Shown here in pieces: positions 52,479 through 62,523 of a stretch of 64,000 bases of DNA. The position numbers were made by a program, and so were the translations under genes. Source of the DNA: Prevotella sp. (GTDB lineage: Bacteria; Bacteroidota; Bacteroidia; Bacteroidales; Dysgonomonadaceae); contig JAITVV010000095.1 in NCBI GenBank assembly GCA_031285625.1, forward strand, positions 1 through 64,000. The letters are read 5' to 3'. Under the pieces are notes generated by a model, which saw only the letters and a list, made by a program, of their open reading frames with translations, had not been told where the DNA came from and did not search any database. Position 1 is the first letter of the stretch, and the number at the start of each line of letters is the position of its first letter.

Positions 52479-55199
52479 TTATTTGTTAATAAGCAGGGTA
52501 TATCTCCCTGAAGGGATTGAGAATGAAGTAGTTCCATCAACTATCTTTTCATCTTTCACGCTTGATTTTTGTCCCTTTTTTAGAGCCATACCTTTAGGTA
52601 ACAATACATCTGCCGAAGTATTAGCAGGTATCTCTATTTTCCATTCAATCTCTTCGTCACCCTTTCTCCATTCACTAGCGATCTTTCCGTATGCAGACTC
52701 ATAAGATGCGTTTATGTAATCTAATCCATCAGGAAATATAGGACTCATATTTATTTTCTTAAATCCCACAATATCTTTATCTGTACTTATTCCTGCCAGG
52801 CATTCATAATACCAGATTAAGAGATCACCAAGCAACATAACATGATTATGAGAATTCATTGCGGGATCAGCAGTATTTCCGTTCCACAGTTCCCAAATAG
52901 TAGTTGCTCCATTTTCAACCATATAGCCCCAACTTGGATAAGTACGATTTGTAGCAATCGTATAAGCAAGATCCGGCCTGCCATATTTTGTTAAACCCCG
53001 CATAAGATATCCAATCCCGACCAATCCTGTACTAACATGACTATTAAAATCATCTTCTGTTTTTCTAATAACATTGGCAAAGACTTTTTCCTGGTATTCA
53101 GGAGGAGTAAGCCCAAGCATCAGCGATAATATATTAGCTGTCACTGTATTATTTCCATATTGCCCTGTTTCTTTATTCAGGTATTTATCATTATATGCAC
53201 TCTTCATCTTGAGTGCGAGATTTTCAAACTCTTTTTGATCTGCAGTATTACCATTCAATGCTGCAAATTTGCTCATAATATGTAACAAACGATAAAAAAA
53301 AGTTGTACTTAGTATAGCACCATCGGTCTTGCGCGAAGGATCTTCCGAATGTATCAACTCCTGCCTTTCGGGAGGCATACACCAGTCACCAAAGTTATCT
53401 TTTGTCAGGATATAATCAGTCATATAATTTGAAGTCATATGATTTATCCATTTCTTCATAGACTCATAATGTTGCCTTACTGGCCGTACATCACCATATT
53501 GCTCATATAACATATTTATAGCGAAAATATATGCAGATGGCCAAGTAACATTTTCGGTACGTATATCCCAATAGTCCGGCGCAACATCCGGAATACTACC
53601 ACCTTCAAGTTGTGCATCCTCGATATCTTGTATCCATTTATCGTATAACAAAGCATTATCAAGCAAGAAGCTTTCTCCATAGCAACCTGTAGCACGGTCT
53701 CCCAACCACCCCATTCTTTCGTCACGCTGTGGACAGTCGGTTGGCATACTCCGGTAGTTTCCTATTATACCCCAATATGCATTATGAAATATTTGATTCA
53801 ACATTGTATTTGAAGAATCGAAAGTACCTACGTCGCTCATTTTATCGTAAATAACCTTTCCTGTGAAGTCTCTCTTCTGAGGTTCATAATTCAAACCTGA
53901 AATTTCGACAAACCGAAATCCATGATACGTGAAACGGGGTTCCCATACAAATTCTCCATTTGCAGCAGGTGTATAAATATCAGTTACTTTTGCCGAACGC
54001 AGATTATCCAGGTAAAGATCACCATTATCTTTCAGGCTCTCGGCAAATACCATTTTTATAGGCTTACCTTTTTCTCCTTTTAGATTAATCGCAAGCCATC
54101 CTACCATATTCTGACCCATATCGAGTATATAAGTTCCTTGCGAAGTTTTAGTTACTGATACAGGTTTGATCTCTTTCATTATCCGGATATTAGGATTACG
54201 CTGTGCGAGGAGTTTTCCACCCGGTTCATCAACGCGTGAGGCTAGTATCCAACTGCTATCATTAAAGCCATTCGTTGCCCATCCTTTAAGTTCTAGATTC
54301 GCATCATACTCTTCACCGTCAAATTCGCTATTGGCCTTGATAGGGCCTTGAGTAGTCATCTTCCATGTTTCATCACTTACTATTGTCGTCTTTTCCCCGT
54401 TTTTTCCTTCCACTTCCAGTTGCACGAGCATTTTAGGATATCCAAAATTACGTACACCTTCGTTGCGCATGCTAAAATAACGCCCATTACCAAGAATTAC
54501 CCCTATTGTATTCTCTCCTTCAGATAGTAAATCTGACACATCATAAGTATTATAATTTACATGTTTTGTATAATCAGTTGCTGTTGGAGCAAAGACATCA
54601 TCCCCTACCTTGTGTCCATTAATATAACATTCGTAAAAACCAAGCCCTGTAATATAAATTTTTGCTTTGGTAATATTTGATGGAATATTGAACTCCTTAC
54701 GCAAATACCGTGCGGCCAGACGGGTATCACCTTCTAAGCGATCACTTTCATTCATAGATTTATCCAATCCAATCCATTTAGCTTTCCAATCATTATCAGT
54801 AAGCGCCATTGTCCAGCTATTGATTTCACTCCATGCTGACTCTCCTTTATTAGTCCATACCTTTACTTTCCAGTAATAGGTCTTACGTGACTCTAAAGGT
54901 TTTCCCTGATATCTAATGAATATAGAATTATCTGAAGATGTTTTACCCGAGTTCCATAACAGTTTTTGCTGATTATTGAGATCAGTTACAGATTCAGCTA
55001 CTATTATTTGGTAAGCACTCTGTCTTATATCGGACATATCAGTATCAATTTGCCACATGAAACGAGGTTGCTGGATATCTATCCCGAATGGATTAACTTT
55101 CATTTCTGTACGCAGCTTTTTAAGATGTATTCCTGATGAAGCATTTATAGCTATACATGATACAAATAAAAAAATGGTGATGTAGATTAATTTTCTCAT
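52479..55199 (-). CDS. GH78 alpha-L-rhamnosidase
   Basis: 906 residues. N-terminal export signal (MRKLIYITIFLFVSC, possible lipobox with Cys at ~15). Beta-sandwich domains follow (FGIDIQQPRFMWQIDTDMSD; TYYWKVKVWTNKGESAWSE), then the catalytic (alpha/alpha)6 barrel with the GH78 motif YRSMPTDCPQRDERMGWLGD and SYESAYGKIASEW near the end. It releases rhamnose from plant glycans or flavonoid glycosides (family knowledge). The gene is flanked by two copies of a small-RNA gene; no SusC/D genes are near in this window. Confidence 0.92.
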   Translation of the reverse strand: MRKLIYITIFLFVSCIAINASSGIHLKKLRTEMKVNPFGIDIQQPRFMWQIDTDMSDIRQSAYQIIVAESVTDLNNQQKLLWNSGKTSSDNSIFIRYQGKPLESRKTYYWKVKVWTNKGESAWSEINSWTMALTDNDWKAKWIGLDKSMNESDRLEGDTRLAARYLRKEFNIPSNITKAKIYITGLGFYECYINGHKVGDDVFAPTATDYTKHVNYNTYDVSDLLSEGENTIGVILGNGRYFSMRNEGVRNFGYPKMLVQLEVEGKNGEKTTIVSDETWKMTTQGPIKANSEFDGEEYDANLELKGWATNGFNDSSWILASRVDEPGGKLLAQRNPNIRIMKEIKPVSVTKTSQGTYILDMGQNMVGWLAINLKGEKGKPIKMVFAESLKDNGDLYLDNLRSAKVTDIYTPAANGEFVWEPRFTYHGFRFVEISGLNYEPQKRDFTGKVIYDKMSDVGTFDSSNTMLNQIFHNAYWGIIGNYRSMPTDCPQRDERMGWLGDRATGCYGESFLLDNALLYDKWIQDIEDAQLEGGSIPDVAPDYWDIRTENVTWPSAYIFAINMLYEQYGDVRPVRQHYESMKKWINHMTSNYMTDYILTKDNFGDWCMPPERQELIHSEDPSRKTDGAILSTTFFYRLLHIMSKFAALNGNTADQKEFENLALKMKSAYNDKYLNKETGQYGNNTVTANILSLMLGLTPPEYQEKVFANVIRKTEDDFNSHVSTGLVGIGYLMRGLTKYGRPDLAYTIATNRTYPSWGYMVENGATTIWELWNGNTADPAMNSHNHVMLLGDLLIWYYECLAGISTDKDIVGFKKINMSPIFPDGLDYINASYESAYGKIASEWRKGDEEIEWKIEIPANTSADVLLPKGMALKKGQKSSVKDEKIVDGTTSFSIPSGRYTLLINK

Positions 55200-55372
55200 G
55201 GACTTAATAATATAAGGTTATTCTTAAAGGATATCGATTCTTAAACCGAAAGCATAAAAATATCCTTTATTATGTTCAATTATAATGAACTATTTGATAA
55301 GATTAATTGAGAAAATGATTTTTTTCAACTGAAATGTCAAAACATTATTACTTTTTGGTGAAACTGAACTTA

Positions 55373-55485
55373 TATAAAAAAGAAAAAGGTTGTCATCGCG
55401 ACAACCAATCTTCATTGTTAACCTTAAATCTAATACCATGAAAAACACAGTACAAAGATATAACTTTTTTTATGTTATACAACAT
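55373..55485 (-). ncRNA. Small-RNA gene with own promoter and terminator, copy B
   Basis: Same sequence and layout as copy A (offset 3060 bp, one extra T). -7 element at 55453-55460, TTG at 55480-55482 (19-bp spacing), hairpin at 55388-55406, T-run to 55373. It lies in the 328-bp gap between rmuC and the GH78 gene, pointing at the latter; 55200-55372 holds nothing else recognised. Confidence 0.7.
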
Positions 55486-55527
55486 GTTTCAATGCTTTTA
55501 TATTTAATTTTAATATAATTTAACTAA

Positions 55528-56784
55528 TTAATCACTATCCGGTAAGTCTTTTTGAGCTTTAATTCCCAGTTCCTTAAGCATTTCGGCTTGACGTATCAGA
55601 TTCCCATTTCCATCTTTCAGTTGAGAAAAAGCTTTTTCGTATGCTTTCTGCGAACGGTCAATATTTTTTCCTACATCCTGCAAAGTTTCTACAAATCCGG
55701 CAAACTTATCATAGAGCGCTGCTCCTCGTTTCGCTATTTCAAGAGCATTGCGGCTCTGGTATTCACGCTTCCATAAGTCAGCTACAACTTTTAGCGATGC
55801 TATCAGATTAGTAGGACTTATCAATAAAATACGCTTTCTGTATGCATAATCCCATAAAGTAGAGTCCAGCTGCATAGCTAAGATGTATGCCGGTTCGTTA
55901 GGTATAAACATCATTACAAAATCCAGGGATTCAATATAATCCTGATATGATTTCGCACTCAGCTCATCAATATGTTGCTTTACAGATATAATATGCTCTT
56001 TCTCTGCTACTATTTTCTGTTCATCTGTCTCTGACTCCACATATCTTACATATGCACTTAAAGACACTTTAGAATCAATAATTATCTTACGTCCACCAGG
56101 ATAAACAATAATAACATCAGGTTGCATATATTTATTCTCATCATTCAATATACGCTTACCATTGATATCTGTCAGAAAATCCTGTGTAAAATACTCCTCC
56201 CCCTTCTTTAATCCCGATTTTTCAAGGATGGATTCAAGTATCATTTCACCCCAGTTACCCTGAATTTTGCTATTTCCTTTCAATGCTTTCGTCAGATTAT
56301 TAGCATCCTCACTTATCTGATTATTTAGTGCGACAAGATCTTTGATACGTTCTTCCAATGAAAAACGCTGTTTTGACTCTTTATCATAGGTTTCTTCTAC
56401 TTTCGCCTTAAACTCTACCAACTTTTCATTCAATGGCTTGAGTATAGCTTCAATATTAGATTTATTTATATCAGTAAAACGAAGAGTCTTTTCTTCGAGA
56501 ATCTGATTAGCCAGAATTTGAAAATCTTTATTCAATTGGTTTCGTGTGTTCAGCAATTCCTCTTGTTGAACATGCAACTGATCTTCTTTTGATTGAACCA
56601 AAGCTTCTAATTGAGCTATTTCACGGATGGCTTTTATTTGAATTTGTTGCAAGGTTTGTTTTTCTGAAGATAGACGATTGATTGTATCCTTTAAATCACC
56701 CTCCTTCTGTTTACTTGACTTTTGAATAAAAGAGATGACAACAATAGCCAGAACCAGCATGATACCAGCATAAACTAATTCCAT
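55528..56784 (-). CDS. rmuC: DNA recombination protein RmuC
   Basis: The ATG at 56782-56784 (MELVYAGIMLVLAIVVISFI) starts a membrane anchor; upstream codons to 56865 are an extension. ~418 residues. One N-terminal TM helix, a long coiled coil (LSSEKQTLQQIQIKAIREIA...), then the RmuC domain: GNWGEMILESILEKSGLKKG, QPDVIIVYPGGRKIIIDSKV and RKRILLISPTNLIASLKVVA. It limits chromosome rearrangements (family knowledge). The minus-strand -7 element TATCTTTG (56873-56880) lies upstream. Confidence 0.9.
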   Translation of the reverse strand: MELVYAGIMLVLAIVVISFIQKSSKQKEGDLKDTINRLSSEKQTLQQIQIKAIREIAQLEALVQSKEDQLHVQQEELLNTRNQLNKDFQILANQILEEKTLRFTDINKSNIEAILKPLNEKLVEFKAKVEETYDKESKQRFSLEERIKDLVALNNQISEDANNLTKALKGNSKIQGNWGEMILESILEKSGLKKGEEYFTQDFLTDINGKRILNDENKYMQPDVIIVYPGGRKIIIDSKVSLSAYVRYVESETDEQKIVAEKEHIISVKQHIDELSAKSYQDYIESLDFVMMFIPNEPAYILAMQLDSTLWDYAYRKRILLISPTNLIASLKVVADLWKREYQSRNALEIAKRGAALYDKFAGFVETLQDVGKNIDRSQKAYEKAFSQLKDGNGNLIRQAEMLKELGIKAQKDLPDSD

Positions 56785-56903
56785 ATAGATTTGTTTTAAA
56801 AGAAATGGAAAGTTATTTAAAAATATCACCTTTAACAAAATTTGCCAGAAAAAACTTGTGAACATTCGTACTCAAAGATATTTTTACCAAATAATTTCAG
56901 ACA

Positions 56904-57248
56904 GTGAAGATAATATATAGTAAGAACTTTCCACCTAAAGAATTTGGAGCCATCAATCTGTTTGGTCTAATAATTGTACGCAAGGATTATGGTGGACTTA
57001 CAGATGCTGAGAAGAATCATGAACTCATCCATACCAGACAAATGCTGGAAATGCTTATTATATTCTTTTATCTAAGTTACGTAATAGAATGGTTGATTCG
57101 TCTGATGCAATATAAGAATAGGTTAAAAGCATATGAGAATATATCATATGAAAGGGAAGCGTATAGTTGTATGTATGATCCTACTTATTTAAAGAATAGA
57201 AATATATTTGCTTTCAGGCATTATTATAAAGAAAGGAAAGAAAAATGA
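56904..57248 (+). CDS. Small membrane protein with HExxH motif
   Basis: 114 residues from a GTG start (KIIYSKNFPPKEFGAINLFG). NHELIHTRQMLEML contains HELIH, an HExxH motif, next to a hydrophobic helix (LIIFFYLSYVIEWLIRLM), and the end is Tyr/Lys-rich. The layout resembles truncated membrane metallopeptidase-like proteins of Bacteroidota; activity is unproven. Its stop overlaps the msrBA start by 4 bp, so the two are co-translated. Confidence 0.7.
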   Translation: MKIIYSKNFPPKEFGAINLFGLIIVRKDYGGLTDAEKNHELIHTRQMLEMLIIFFYLSYVIEWLIRLMQYKNRLKAYENISYEREAYSCMYDPTYLKNRNIFAFRHYYKERKEK

Positions 57249-58180
57249 AGCAATTAATGTATATACTTTGTATTGCCCTGATGAGTATATCATGTGCGCA
57301 AAGTCAAAATAAACCTAAACAAGAAAATATGAAATATAATCAACTTACACCCGAAGAAGAACGGGTAATCCTGCATAAAGGGACAGAAGCTCCATACACA
57401 GGGGAATATACCAATAATAAAAGAAGTGGTACATATGTCTGCAAAAGGTGCAATGCACCACTATATAAGTCATCAGATAAATTTGATTCACATTGTGGAT
57501 GGCCATCTTTCGATGATGAAATTAAAGGAGCTGTCAAACGGGTTCCTGATGCAGATGGCAGGCGTACTGAAATTATTTGTGCCAACTGTGGTGCACATTT
57601 AGGTCACGTATTCTTAGACGAGGGATTTACTGCTAAAGAAACCCGTCATTGCGTTAATTCAATATCTTTAAAATTTATACCAGAAGAAAATAAAATGATT
57701 AAGAAAGCTTATTTTGCCTCAGGCTGCTTTTGGGGCACAGAATACTATTTTATGAAAGCCGCAGGAATAGCCCACACAGCCGTAGGTTTTATGGGTGGAC
57801 ATGTCGATCATCCTACTTATGAACAAGTATGTCAGAAAAATACCGGCCATCTGGAAACTACAGAAGTAGAGTATGACACTTCTAAAACATCCTATGAGGA
57901 ATTAGTCAAACTTTTCTTCGAAACGCACGATTTTACGCAAACAAACGGTCAAGGCCCAGATATAGGTCCCCAATATTTATCTTGCATATTTTATTCTGAT
58001 GAAACTGAAAAAGAAATAGCTCAGAAGTATATCTCTATATTACAGAGCAAAGGATATAAGGTAGCAACCATGCTAAAACCCATATCTACATTTTGGAAGG
58101 CTGAAGACTATCACCAACAGTATTATGAGCACAAAGGTACAACTCCTTATTGCCATGTATATAAAAAGATATTTGATTAG
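57245..58180 (+). CDS. msrBA: Bifunctional methionine sulfoxide reductase, MsrB-MsrA fusion
   Basis: 311 residues. A lipoprotein-like signal (ALMSISCAQ) leads to MsrB: YVCKRCNAPLY and CANCGAHLGHVF hold the zinc CxxC pairs, and TRHCVNSISLKF the catalytic Cys. MsrA follows: FASGCFWGTEYYF (catalytic GCFWG), TEVEYD, and HQQYYEHKG near the end. The order B-then-A is less usual than A-then-B but known in Bacteroidota. It repairs oxidised Met in envelope proteins. Coupled to the HExxH protein by overlap. Confidence 0.95.
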   Translation: MKQLMYILCIALMSISCAQSQNKPKQENMKYNQLTPEEERVILHKGTEAPYTGEYTNNKRSGTYVCKRCNAPLYKSSDKFDSHCGWPSFDDEIKGAVKRVPDADGRRTEIICANCGAHLGHVFLDEGFTAKETRHCVNSISLKFIPEENKMIKKAYFASGCFWGTEYYFMKAAGIAHTAVGFMGGHVDHPTYEQVCQKNTGHLETTEVEYDTSKTSYEELVKLFFETHDFTQTNGQGPDIGPQYLSCIFYSDETEKEIAQKYISILQSKGYKVATMLKPISTFWKAEDYHQQYYEHKGTTPYCHVYKKIFD

Positions 58181-58315
58181 CAGAATTAACTGTATCAGTA
58201 CCTATTATTAAAATAAGTATAATTTAAAGAGAATTAATTATCATATTTAAGGTATTCATACTATTTTTGTGCCTTAACTAAAAAAATAATAAGTATCAAA
58301 CTAAATTGATTTTTT

Positions 58316-58738
58316 ATGCTTAAAACAATTTTATCTGTTTCAGGTAAGCCAGGTCTTTACAAATTAATTTCGAATAGTAAGAATATGGTAATTGTAGAGT
58401 CTGTAGTAGACAGTAAAAAAGTGCCTATACATGCACGAGATAAAGTCGTTTCTCTTGGTGATATCTCCATATATACAGAAACTGATGATATTCCTCTCAG
58501 GGAAATCCTAATCTCCATCAAAAATAAGGAGAATGGAGCCAAAGCGTCAATCAACACAAGTGCAAAACCTGAGGAACTAAAAAAATACTTTCAAGAAATA
58601 CTTCCTGATTTCGACAGAGACCGTGTATACCCAACGGATATTAAGAAAATAATAAGCTGGTACAATATCTTAACTGAAGCCGGGCTTGACTACGAAAAGG
58701 AAGAAGTGAGTAATGAAGAAATAAAAGAGGCAGAATAA
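58316..58738 (+). CDS. DUF5606 family protein
   Basis: 140 residues: SVSGKPGLYKLISNSKNMVI, VESVVDSKKVPIHARDKVVS, PLREILISIKN, and an acidic tail. This matches the Bacteroidota DUF5606 family, found near housekeeping genes and of unknown function. TATTTTTG at 58262-58269 is a possible -7 element 47 bp before the ATG. Followed by a strong terminator. Confidence 0.85.
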   Translation: MLKTILSVSGKPGLYKLISNSKNMVIVESVVDSKKVPIHARDKVVSLGDISIYTETDDIPLREILISIKNKENGAKASINTSAKPEELKKYFQEILPDFDRDRVYPTDIKKIISWYNILTEAGLDYEKEEVSNEEIKEAE

Positions 58739-58754
58739 ACCGGATACAATAAAG

Positions 58755-58788
58755 AAAAAGCTGGACATTATTAAATGTCCAGCTTTTT
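58755..58788 (+). terminator. Rho-independent terminator
   Basis: AAAAAGCTGGACATT (58755-58769) pairs with AATGTCCAGCTTTTT (58774-58788). Ends the DUF5606 transcript and may serve the convergent OmpA-like gene. Confidence 0.9.
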
Positions 58789-58880
58789 TATTTCGCTATT
58801 AATTCAGCTATTTTATTTTAAAGAGTGTTTTATAAAAAAGAGTGGAATGAATCCACTCTTTCCTATTTCAACAGCTGATA

Positions 58881-60035
58881 TTATTCAGCAAAGAAGATTG
58901 CAACACGGTTCCATGCATTTTCAGCATATGGTTGTTCAGTATCACCTTTCCATTCAACTTTAACGCGATTGCTGTTAATGTTGTATTTGTTGATCAACGC
59001 ATTAGCAACATTTTTAGCACGTTTTTCAGAAAGTTTCTGGTTGATAGAAGCTGTACCAGTTTTCTTGTCAGCATAACCTACGATCTTAACATTTTTGCTA
59101 GGATTATCTTGTAGATATTTAGCTGTGTTGAAAATGCTAACTTCTTGGTTTTTGTCAATAACTGCACTACCTAAACGGAAGAATACTACGTTAGAAACAA
59201 ATGTTTTAGCTTCAACCTTTTGTGGTTCTGGACACTTAGGACAATCTGGACATTTAGGTTGGTCAACTTTTCTGTTTCTCAAAGCTTCATTTTCTTGACG
59301 AAGTTTGTTGATCTGACCATTAAGATCATCAAGAAGACCTTGATCCATCAACAATGCTTCAGAGAAGTCAGTTTTGCTACCTAGTTTGAATACTAAACTA
59401 GCAGAAGCACCAACTAAACCATCATAAGTTCCACTACCGCTATGGTTGAATCCTTCTTTAAGCAAAGCTGCAGATAGATCGATATCCAAAGCTACTCTGC
59501 TAGAGATTCTGAATTTGTTAATCAAACCACCATTAATAGTGAAGTTTCTTTGTTTTCCACCAGGATGAGTTGCACCATTCATCTTATAGTCCCATCCAAA
59601 GCCAAATCCAACTCCTAAATAAGGGATTAAGCTATAAACACGAGTTTCGCTATATTTTCCAAGATAGTTAGTAACATCAAACATTGCATCAACTTCACCC
59701 ATTACATATTTGTTATGTAACATGCTAGCAGCATCTTTAGTAAAATTGTGTAATGATCCACCTTGTACTTTCAAACGAGCTCCTAAGTACGGATTGTACC
59801 ATTTACCAACTTGTACAGTTGGAGCAACAGTCATACGGTTTAGGAAATCTGCATCTCCATTTTTATCTCCGATAACCATGTTAGCGCCGGCACCGACTCC
59901 AACAAACCAGTTATCCCAAAAACCGTTACGCGCAAAAGTTGCATTACGACCTTCTCTTGTACTAAATCCGCTTGTTTGAGCGAATGTAGTCATAGCCGCA
60001 AAAACTAAAACTAAAAGTAAACTTACTTTTTTCAT
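58881..60035 (-). CDS. OmpA-family outer-membrane protein
   Basis: The ATG at 60033-60035 (MKKVSLLLVLVFAAMTTFAQ) is preferred to the upstream TTG. ~384 residues. Signal peptide, beta-barrel-like N-terminal part (FVGVGAGANMVIGDKNGDAD, LGARLKVQGGSLHNFT), a Cys-Pro-rich hinge (PKCPDCPKCPEPQ) after a short coiled coil, and the C-terminal OmpA domain: VVFFRLGSAVIDKNQEVSIF, KIVGYADKKTG, LSEKRAKNVANALI, which binds peptidoglycan. It sits 41 bp downstream of fcl. Confidence 0.92.
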   Translation of the reverse strand: MKKVSLLLVLVFAAMTTFAQTSGFSTREGRNATFARNGFWDNWFVGVGAGANMVIGDKNGDADFLNRMTVAPTVQVGKWYNPYLGARLKVQGGSLHNFTKDAASMLHNKYVMGEVDAMFDVTNYLGKYSETRVYSLIPYLGVGFGFGWDYKMNGATHPGGKQRNFTINGGLINKFRISSRVALDIDLSAALLKEGFNHSGSGTYDGLVGASASLVFKLGSKTDFSEALLMDQGLLDDLNGQINKLRQENEALRNRKVDQPKCPDCPKCPEPQKVEAKTFVSNVVFFRLGSAVIDKNQEVSIFNTAKYLQDNPSKNVKIVGYADKKTGTASINQKLSEKRAKNVANALINKYNINSNRVKVEWKGDTEQPYAENAWNRVAIFFAE

Positions 60036-60076
60036 AATCAATCTTTTAAATTATAATTAAACACTCTCTTTTATTC

Positions 60077-61171
60077 TTACTTATATTCAGTATACCATGT
60101 ATACATCTTTTTTAAACCATCTTCTATATTGATACTGTGTTTCCAGCCTAAAGAATTAAGTTTCGACACATCAGATAATTTTCGCATAGTACCATCAGGT
60201 TTATCTGTATTAAACCATAATTGCCCAGAAAATCCAACTATTTCCTTAATCAAATCAGCAACATTTTTTATCGAAATTTCAATACCAGTACCAATATTAA
60301 TGTGGGTATTGCGAATTTCCTTATCTTGTATAACATCAGTTAAGTCCAAAAAGTTTACTGATTCCATCACAAAAACGGTTGCATCACCCATTTCCTGACT
60401 CCACAGGAATTCTCTCATCGGTTTTCCAGATCCCCATAATTCAACCTGAACTGTGTCCCCTAACTTTTTCACTCCATATTTACTAAGTACATCAAGTATC
60501 TGGGATTCGGAAGAATTACCTGAAACATCCTCAATAGGACGAACATTTAGATCTTTCTTAATAATATTCCATGCATTCGTTTCTAAACATTTTCCTAAAT
60601 GAATTTTACGAAGCATCGCGGGCAATACATGCGAAGTTTCCAGGTTGAAATTATCATTTGGGCCATATAAATTTGTCGGCATTACAGCTATAAAATTAGT
60701 CCCATACTGGAGATTATAGCTCTCACACATTTTCAGACCTGAAATTTTTGCTATCGCATAAGGCTCGTTTGTATATTCTAAAGGCCCTGTCAACAAAGCA
60801 TTTTCATTCATTGGCTGAGGTGCCTCTTTAGGGTATATACAAGAACTCCCCAAAAATACTAATTTTTTCACTTTATTCACATATGATTGATGAATAACAT
60901 TGCTTTGTATCATCAAATTCTCATATATAAATTGTCCTCTATATGTATTATTAGCCACAATACCACCAACCTTTGCTGCTGCAAGAAATACATATTCCGG
61001 CTTTTCTTTTTCAAAAAAATCAGCAACAGCCACTTGATCCATAAGGTCAAGTTCTTTGTGGGTTCTTAATACAAAATTCGAATACCCTTTATCCTCAAGA
61101 CTTTTAAGAATCGCAGAACCAACCAAACCTCTGTGGCCAGCTATAAATATTTTAGCGTCCTTTTTTATCAT
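60077..61171 (-). CDS. fcl: GDP-L-fucose synthase
   Basis: 364 residues, extended SDR family. NAD(P) site KIFIAGHRGLVGSAI, FLAAAKVGGIVANNTYRGQF, catalytic SSCIYPKEAPQP and YAIAKISGLKMCE (YxxxK). It makes GDP-L-fucose from the keto intermediate produced by Gmd. It lies 15 bp downstream of gmd, making a two-gene GDP-fucose operon whose product feeds surface glycans or protein fucosylation. Confidence 0.96.
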   Translation of the reverse strand: MIKKDAKIFIAGHRGLVGSAILKSLEDKGYSNFVLRTHKELDLMDQVAVADFFEKEKPEYVFLAAAKVGGIVANNTYRGQFIYENLMIQSNVIHQSYVNKVKKLVFLGSSCIYPKEAPQPMNENALLTGPLEYTNEPYAIAKISGLKMCESYNLQYGTNFIAVMPTNLYGPNDNFNLETSHVLPAMLRKIHLGKCLETNAWNIIKKDLNVRPIEDVSGNSSESQILDVLSKYGVKKLGDTVQVELWGSGKPMREFLWSQEMGDATVFVMESVNFLDLTDVIQDKEIRNTHINIGTGIEISIKNVADLIKEIVGFSGQLWFNTDKPDGTMRKLSDVSKLNSLGWKHSINIEDGLKKMYTWYTEYK

Positions 61172-61186
61172 TAATTTTTAATCTCC

Positions 61187-62338
61187 TTACTCAAAATAGT
61201 TAAGAATCCGATAACCTCCGTTTTTAAGGAATTCTTCTTTCTTCATCAACTCAACATCGTGAATAACCATATCATTACATAGTGCTTTCAGATCATATGT
61301 TGGTTCCCATCCTAGTTTTGTTCTGGCTTTTGTATTATCTCCTATCAGAATATCAACTTCTGTTGGGCGGAAATAAGCAGGATCTACACCTACTACAGCT
61401 TCCCCTATCCTTTTCTTCAAATCCGGAAAATGCTCAGAACCTACAACTTTAGAGAATATTTCTTCATTTACTGAAGATATGAAACCTTGTTCATTTTCAT
61501 TCTCACCTTTAAACTCAACATCAACTCCAACTTCTGCAAATGACATTTTTATAAAATCACGGATAGTTGTAGTCACTCCTGTTGATATAACATAATCATC
61601 AGGTGTTTCTTGCTGTAAGACAAGGTACATTGCCTTTATATAGTCTTTTGCATGCCCCCAGTCTCTTTTACTAGAGAGGTTACCCATAAAGACTTTATCT
61701 TGTAATCCAAGTGCAATACGAGCAACAGCTCTTGTTACTTTTCTGGTTACAAATGTCTCCCCTCTTAATGGAGATTCATGATTAAACAATATTCCATTGC
61801 TTGCATGCATACCATATGCTTCCCTATAATTAACTGTTATCCAGTAAGCATACAATTTTGCTACAGCATAAGGACTTCTCGGATAAAATGGAGTGGTTTC
61901 TTTTTGAGGAATCTCTTGTACCAATCCATATAATTCAGAAGTCGAAGCCTGATATATTCTGGTTTTCTTTGTTAAATTTAACAAACGTACAGCCTCAAGC
62001 ACACGGAGCGTGCCTATACCATCAGCATTAGCAGTATACTCAGGTGTATCAAAGCTAACCTTTACATGGCTCATTGCAGCCAAATTATATATTTCGTCTG
62101 GCTGAACATCCCCTATTATACGCGTCAAGTTCATACTATCTGTCATATCTCCATAATGAAGAATCATATTCCTATTTTCATCATGTGGATCTTGATATAA
62201 ATGATCTATACGGTCTGTGTTAAACAATGATGATCTTCTCTTCAGACCATGTACCGTATATCCTTTTTTTATCAAATATTCAGACAGATAAGCTCCATCT
62301 TGTCCTGTAACGCCTGTGATGAGTGCTATTTTACTCAT
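61187..62338 (-). CDS. gmd: GDP-mannose 4,6-dehydratase
   Basis: 383 residues. [18 protein letters not shown] at the front, then [74 protein letters not shown] (YxxxK) and [20 protein letters not shown] are diagnostic. First gene of the gmd-fcl pair; a consensus promoter lies 115-145 bp upstream. Confidence 0.97.
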   Translation of the reverse strand: MSKIALITGVTGQDGAYLSEYLIKKGYTVHGLKRRSSLFNTDRIDHLYQDPHDENRNMILHYGDMTDSMNLTRIIGDVQPDEIYNLAAMSHVKVSFDTPEYTANADGIGTLRVLEAVRLLNLTKKTRIYQASTSELYGLVQEIPQKETTPFYPRSPYAVAKLYAYWITVNYREAYGMHASNGILFNHESPLRGETFVTRKVTRAVARIALGLQDKVFMGNLSSKRDWGHAKDYIKAMYLVLQQETPDDYVISTGVTTTIRDFIKMSFAEVGVDVEFKGENENEQGFISSVNEEIFSKVVGSEHFPDLKKRIGEAVVGVDPAYFRPTEVDILIGDNTKARTKLGWEPTYDLKALCNDMVIHDVELMKKEEFLKNGGYRILNYFE

Positions 62339-62452
62339 AAATTCACTTAATAAAACCTTATTAAGATTTAATGTTAGTTATATTTATTTACATCCATTCT
62401 TGTCCTCTACTTACCGAGTTTACCCTAGTAAGCCAATGAACAGAATAAGCCA

Positions 62453-62482
62453 CAAAGATATATTTTTTTTAACTAAAACAAA
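62453..62482 (-). promoter_or_regulatory. Promoter of the gmd-fcl pair
   Basis: On the minus strand TTTG (62479-62482), 18 bp, TATCTTTG (62453-62460). Start expected near 62446, leaving a ~108-base leader before the gmd ATG. The rest of the 185-bp gap holds nothing recognised. Confidence 0.65.
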
Positions 62483-62523
62483 TAAAAATCTCTTTAAATT
62501 AGCGTTTTCCACTGCATTTTTCT

